Assembly: GCA_022495005.1 (NCBI GenBank)
Contig: JAGYXB010001748.1
Coordinates: 186,001 to 250,000, forward strand
Source of the DNA: Rhyacophila brunnea
Lineage: Eukaryota > Arthropoda > Insecta > Trichoptera > Rhyacophilidae
Length of the DNA stretch: 64,000 nucleotides
Direction of reading: 5' to 3'
The notes beneath the pieces are model-generated. The model was not told where the DNA came from. It saw only the letters and a program-made list of their open reading frames with translations, and made no database searches. The position numbers were made by a program, and so were the translations under genes. Below are positions 57,984 to 64,000 of the stretch, piece after piece (position 1 is the first letter of the stretch; every line of letters starts with the position of its first letter).

Positions 57984-60900
57984 ATAGGTACCTACTGGAT
58001 TTTATTAAACAATCTGAAATAAGTACTATGTCATAGTGTGTTTTATGATGATAAAAATCCCAAATATGGGTGTCAAAAAATAGACGTTTTGAAATGTAAA
58101 ATAAATGTTGAATAAATTATTGCTAAGTCTAAAGAGCAAGGCGTAAGTGGCAATTCGCAACATTAAAAAAATTTGAGTATCCAAGGAAATATCAATGGTA
58201 TGCGGTCGTGGCCGCAGAGCCTCCATGATTCGTATTAATATGTGTGCAGCTCCACCAAAGTCTTTTGAGTAGATGACAAAGCAAAGATCGCCCTAATGGT
58301 GGTTGACATTCAATTGGGAATGGCACACGACCACGGAACAAATGCCATAAATAACTTATTTTCACAGTCCTTTAAATACTTTGAATTGTATATACTACGC
58401 AGATCCCATTTATTACTTACAATATCCACCAACGCCCATGAGATTGAATAAATTAAAATATTGTTGATTAATGCTTATGTTAAAATGGAAAAAATACAAC
58501 ATATTATTTGTACATGAATAAGTGAGAATCAAAAACATTGCACCGTGTATTGAAAAGTTCTGTCTGTTTTCACTTTTCGATACTCCGATGATGAGATGTA
58601 CGAACACTTCGAATATTAAAAATGGCTTTTCAATTTCTGTAGCGCTACGTCATCAATCTTATTTAAGCTTTATAAAGCCTTTCAGTCGAGTATGATAACA
58701 ATTCACTTTTAAGACGCGAATAAATACTGCCAGCGATACGGTAAACTTTTCACTGCTTACCAATAAATATGAAATATGAACTATGACTTGCCTGCCTAAC
58801 ATTTAAAAAATGCCAACTTACCGCGGGAAAAACAAGATGGATGTGAACTATGGAATATGCAAAGCTTTCTTAACTATTTTTAAACAAAGCTTAATGTAAT
58901 ATTCATAAACTTGAACAAAGTTATAGTTAGTATATTAAATTCTAGAGTCTAGAACGTTCAAAATGTTCACACAACAGTATTCATGTATGTATAACATACT
59001 AAATATTCCTTTGTAAGGATGCCAACAGCACGATCTATGTCGATTTTTTAATCAAATTAAACACGAATTATTTGCTATCAATTTGATTAATTAGGTTACA
59101 GAATATTTCAACCCACGATAAAATTGTTAGAAAAAATATAAATTGCTACCATTATTTCCTCGATGATTTAAAAAAGAGGCAGTTTTTTAATATCCTGTTG
59201 GAGGAATGTTAAAAGAAAAATGTTACTGAAAAAATATGTTTAATTTATAAATTGCGTTGAATACCCGGTACCATATAATGTACTTAATTTGCGTCGGTTT
59301 ATTTTATCATATAAATGTAACAAATAAAACAGACGTTTTAGTGTATTCAATTTATTTGAATTTATAAATATTTTTTTTCTATTTTAAACATTTTATCCAT
59401 TCGCAATTAGATCAAAAAGTTTATGATTTTTTAACTTTATTTTTCAATCAATATTAATAATATGATTCTCTTTTAAAAGTAGTCTTTATCTGATACAGCA
59501 CACGTCCAATCCTCAATTTTTTTCCGAAACGCACTTTTTGGTATTTACACTTTTCAGCATCCAACTCGTGCAGCAATTCTGCCTTTATGTATGGATTTTC
59601 AATAATTAGTCATATTTATGAAGTATGTAAGTAGTTTTTGCAATGAAACAAATTGTTTTGAAAATAAATTTGTAGCTCACTCAGTATGGGTACAAAAATA
59701 TTAGGAGACATTCTTGGAGAAAGATGTTGCTGAAAGCATTCCCTCAAACAATGTCAAAAGAGATATAACTTGGGCTTTCGACAAAGAATATCGATATAAA
59801 ATTTATGGACGATAAACAAAGAATGCTTTAGTGCGCAGGTGCACGAATGGGATCATAAATATGGCATATTGGTCGCGGCTAGAGACAATAAGTTGGCCTA
59901 CTTTTGATTTGGTCTTATTTTATTTTACATGCTATCGATACATACATACAGTATGTATGCTTTACATATTTTCAGTGAAGTTCTTTTATTTGTTTCATTA
60001 TAGTGTAATATAATTTTTATCATTTCTAAATTTATTCAAAAATTTTAACCAAATACCTACAATTAAATTATAATAATATAAGATAATTAAAACGGTTAAT
60101 ACGGAAACACTTCAGAAATATGACAATTAGAAAAAATGTTGAAAAAATACTACTGCCGAACGAGACTCAAATCCGCATCCATAGTATTTATGCTAATGTG
60201 CTTTAAAAATATTAATTATAAAGTAATTGCACTTGCTTATATTTTTGTATTAAATTATTTTTTTATTCAATGAATAATTTACAAGAATTAAGAATATAGC
60301 ATTCTATATTGAACATACATAGTTCTGATTGATACACCTAAGAAACGTATACTTAGGTATATTAGAAACAATCTTGAAAAAAGGAAACAATTATTTCCAG
60401 ATTGTATCTAATAGGTACGTGTTTCTGGGATGGTTCGCAATTACTTTAGGATGCTACATTCTTGAATCTTGTGAATTATTCATTGAATGAAAAGTAAAGT
60501 AACATAGGTACTTAAAAAATACACTAAAAGATTTGGCAGATAAGTAGAATTATAATAAGCTTAGAATTATACCTATTATAAAAAACAATTTTATATCCAA
60601 TAAAAATAATGCTAAGTAGGTGTAGTATGTATATTGAATATTAGATTAATTACTCATAATATCAAAATTAAAAATACATATTTTTATAATTAGTACGTAT
60701 TAAACTACTGAAATAAGTACAATTATACCTATTAATGGACTTCAAATAAAATGTCATGGTGATAGGTAGGTATATAATATAAAGGTAAATAAGGCAATAT
60801 GAATAAGGTTTTATTATTTATATAAAATACTAATTATGGCTATTAAAGTAAACGTAAATAGCTCAATAGAGTAAAATACAATGGTTAATTATAAATGTTC

Positions 60901-61596
60901 ACGAACCATTACAATTAGGTAGTATAAATATGTATTTACGGAAATGAAATTCTCCCTTTCACCCCTTATCTTCTATAAATATAATAAAGAAATTTGAAAT
61001 TTATCAAAGGGAAGGAAACGCCTGTAACTAAATGTAAATATAATAATATGCTAACCAAGGCTATTTTAAAATAAAATTATCAGTGTCTTTGCGATTTTCT
61101 TTCATCCCGTATTACGGATAATACCAGTGGATTTTTAAGCTCTGGGTAAAAAGAATCGCTAGCTTATGGTTTTATTATTCGGAAGTCTATTGATATTAAA
61201 TTTTATCCCATTATTTTCGCATAAAATTGAAAGTGTATATCTAGATGGACGTTCATACCATCTAATAGCATGTATATTATAAAGAAATCGTTAAGATGTT
61301 TTTAACATGATATTTTTGGAAACGATAGGTATAATTATATAATATTGGGGTGATTCATGAGGTTTGTTCATTACATAGAGGAAAACGTTATGGTTTCACA
61401 ATTTAAATGAACTCATCCCTATTATTTCTTAAATAACTTATAAATGGTAATATTTTACGTTTATTCTACTCAGATCTTTTTAAATATACAGTAAACGTCA
61501 CATCTGTATTCGGATTTGGCCCAAAATACTCTCTTAAAATAAGGTTAAGAAGTATGAAAGTTATGAATGAAATATAAGGAGTAATAAATTCGCTAG
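57984..61596. other. AT-rich DNA, no gene seen
   Basis: The part 58,190-58,350 is GC-richer (GGTCGTGGCCGCAGAGCC) without recognisable content. The rest is A/T-rich with TA-rich and poly-T tracts. Confidence 0.45.
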
Positions 61597-61690
61597 TGGT
61601 TTTCAAACTTTTTTGTAGCACGGTTGCCTTAGTGTAGTGGTGCACAACATATTTGAAAAAAAGGGCCAATTTATCCATTTTTTACTTTTT
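61597..61690. mobile_element. hAT terminal fragments
   Basis: TAGTGGTTTTCAAACTTTTT at 61,597 and GTAGTGGTGCACAACATATT at about 61,637 both resemble hAT termini (CAGTGGTTxTCAAACTTTTT and CAGTGGTxxxCAAC types). GGGCTGCAGTGGG follows at 61,694. No partner end or target duplication was seen in the window. Confidence 0.35.
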
Positions 61691-61699
61691 CACGGGCTG

Positions 61700-63333
61700 C
61701 AGTGGGTAAAAGTGATGAAAAATAATGATACCTATATTTAGATGAGACATCCATTTTATTATTTTTAATTTAATAGTTACATATCAGCTAATCTAATCAC
61801 TCTCCACTCTGCATTACATAATTTGTACATGTTATGTATTTACACGATAGAGCTTAGTATATAGAAATTAGAATTTTGTCATATTTAGTGAAAAATTTGG
61901 TGATGAAGTACTTGCTATTTTGGGTTTGTGCATCACTTCTTTAGAGTTTAGCGTATAGGTACATATTTTTCAAACATATCGTAAAACTACTAATTATTGT
62001 GTTAGTTGAACTGGTCGTTCATTACCTACATTTTCGGTACATAAAAGGAATGAAGTAAACACATCTGTGCTTATTAATTGAGTCAGCATTTACTCGGTAG
62101 AATTCCAATTTACAAACGATACTATAAATTACATTAAATTCTATCGAATCTTTTTTTAGGTCGATAGCTATAATCGCGACGCGGTTTTTGAAACCCTTAA
62201 ATTCCTTCCATGCAAATCATTTTCTTTAATGTTTGTAAGAAAATTTTTATTATTCTAATTTAATTTAAGCGTTGATTGGCAAAGTTTTTATGCCAATTTA
62301 TGACTATTTCTCCACATATAATGTCAAAATATATTCAATTCTTTAATTCCTTGTAAAATAATATCTAGATATTTTTGATCCACCGAGTTGTTAGACCATA
62401 GTATACGTTGAGTAAAAGTATACTATAACAATATAATCTATCTTAACAAAACTAGTTCTTGCATATATAACTCTTCATTTAATTTGCGAGCGAACAAAGT
62501 AGACATCGTCAAAAGTTACAAACGAGAGGCAACTTGCTAAAACTAGTGCGATTTTCTTCCGCTACGTAGAGTTCGATTAACCTGCCTGATTTGATGCTAT
62601 TTTGTAATAGAAAACGGAATTAAGCCAGCAGGGGGGCGTTCACTCCCCCTTATGTCAGATAAGAGCAGATTTATTGGGTTGATTTGTTCGAGCACACTGG
62701 GTATCTACTCTTGCTTCGACAGGCAACCCAATATGAGACCATTTTGTAGGTAGATATCTACTTAGTTATTTTGTTCCCAAGATGTAGGTATTGTTATGTT
62801 CTGTTGAAATTTTAAATACATAACTTGGAAAAGCCTCAAAAACATATTTCCTTGAAACATCTTAGATAGATTTTCTTTTACATAATTTATCGAATATTTT
62901 TTCAATCTATAAATTTTTAATAACAATACATTATTGTGTAAATGGATAAAAATATTACATAAAATCACAACTAAAATTTACAGCAATCTTGAAGTCATCT
63001 ATGAATCAAATTAAGTAATATTAATACGGTTTAAATAATAAAAAAGTAGTCATATTATAGCCATATTGAAACATCCTCAGTTACGATGGTATTAAAAATA
63101 TCCGTAAAATAGAAGCTTGTTGAAGTACTTGCCCGGTAAATGATAGATGTGTGATCAAATCCTATATGGTCCCAGATTTTTAATGAAAATCTTTGGTAGC
63201 ATTTCCAAACTACGTATTTTCGGTAAAGAGTGCTAAGGTAATTCTGAGCCTTGCATACATTTAGTTTCGAATAACGAAAAACTTACAAGAGTTTAACAAA
63301 AGTTATCACGTAATTGCATACCATATAATATAA
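61700..63333. other. AT-rich DNA with one GC-richer patch
   Basis: No gene found. The patch 62,480-62,740 includes AGCAGGGGGGCGTTCACTCC, where GGGGG and CCCCC could form a short hairpin, and GCTACGTAGAGTTCG. It may be regulatory. Confidence 0.35.
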
Positions 63334-63545
63334 CGATGGCAGAGCAGCTAACGCGTCGGTTTATAATGTCGTTGATCGTAGGTTCGAATCTTGGATTTGA
63401 CAAACACACATCTTGTTTTACAATATATGGACCTAATATTATGTTGGGCAAGTGGCTAACATCCATTTCTTGTAAAAATAAAAATCCGTTAATGTAAACT
63501 TCCTCCCTATGAAGACCCATAATAATATGATCTTCTTAGGATCGG
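63334..63545 (+). repeat. SINE family S, copy 3 (best preserved head)
   Basis: The tRNA-like head is clear: GATGGCAGAGCAGCTAACGC resembles box A and its flank, and GATCGTAGGTTCGAATCTTG contains box B. The body shares ATGGACCTA, GGGCAAGTGGCTAACATCCA and TTCTTAGGATCGG with the copy at 37,110. The acceptor stem is not conserved, so this is a SINE rather than a tRNA gene. Confidence 0.75.
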
Positions 63546-64000
63546 ATATGGTAAAAATATATAATATGTTTTTCATAAAATTATAAACCTCAAAAATAAT
63601 TATCCACGACATTTATATACGTAGGTATATTATTTACTGTAGGTATTTTTTGGGGTGTGGTTTATTTTTAATATAATTCTATTCGCATGACGTTCAAAGA
63701 TTTTACCAACCTAGTGATAAAATGAGGAAGATACGAATTACAAAAAATTCACGTTTCAAAAGCTTTCATTTCTAAACGCTGAGTAAAGTTAATATTTAAT
63801 TAGTTTTATTCTAGAGATGAATCATCTTTGACGTCATAATAATATGTAGGTAGGTGTTATAAAGCTGATGCACAGTCAAAAAAGATTTTTTTCATTCATA
63901 TAACTAATATTATTGAAACTATGCTGTACTTACAGTATAATATTATGATAGGCAAGTAAATAAAGAACTTTGGTCGTATAACTAAGTATAAAACTGAAAT
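63546..64000. other. AT-rich DNA to the window end
   Basis: No feature recognised. Confidence 0.5.

Overview
The window is AT-rich eukaryotic DNA with no bacterial, phage or CRISPR character. Several things point to an arthropod, most likely an insect: many short hAT and foldback DNA transposons, tRNA-derived SINEs, a LINE whose reverse transcriptase ends in an EAFIQQW-type motif, and frequent TACCTACC-like and TATAATATTA-like simple sequence. I cannot place it further; hemipteran or lepidopteran would both fit, and this is inference. I find no intact protein-coding gene. Every long reading frame is short (about 106 codons at most), most contain low-complexity runs, and none shows a recognisable cellular domain. 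The window is best read as intergenic or intronic sequence.

Layout. 1-8,138 is AT-rich background with two hAT-type elements (1,402-2,132 with a perfect 8-bp target duplication; 7,179-8,138 with a nested small foldback), a terminal-inverted-repeat MITE (3,693-3,974) and a CpG-rich spot (3,225-3,340). 8,139-13,080 holds a 572-bp foldback (9,194-9,765), copy A of a dispersed MITE family (10,382-10,870), a GC-richer island (11,225-11,560), a hAT relic with a perfect 8-bp target duplication and a decayed transposase C-terminus (11,822-12,360), and two tRNA-derived SINE relics. 17,980-19,687 contains two TTAA-flanked palindromes, one of them a near-perfect 1,385-bp inverted repeat. 21,745-22,313 is another foldback, and 23,335-23,509 looks like an LTR end followed by a primer-binding-like site.

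The main find is 25,227-32,799: two large elements of about 3.9 and 3.6 kb abut head to tail. Each starts TCTTTC and ends in a GC-rich hairpin followed after 9 nt by CTAG. The pair sits between a 5' A and a 3' T. These are the structural hallmarks of a Helitron, and the exact CTAG|TC junction fits a rolling-circle tandem dimer. Each copy carries a satellite with a 115-152 bp period whose unit encodes, on the minus strand, the last residues of a LINE reverse transcriptase followed by a (GAT)n tail. No Rep/helicase is present, so the elements are non-autonomous.

32,800-64,000 is mostly AT-rich background with scattered GC-richer islands (candidate regulatory sequence), three copies of one SINE family, a frameshifted LINE fragment (38,992-39,445), a LINE C-terminal scrap (55,378-55,445), MITE copies B and C, a 67-nt perfect-stem hairpin (55,482-55,548) and hAT end fragments (61,597-61,690). 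The elements do not form a pathway; what links them is transposition history and, possibly, regulatory DNA between them.
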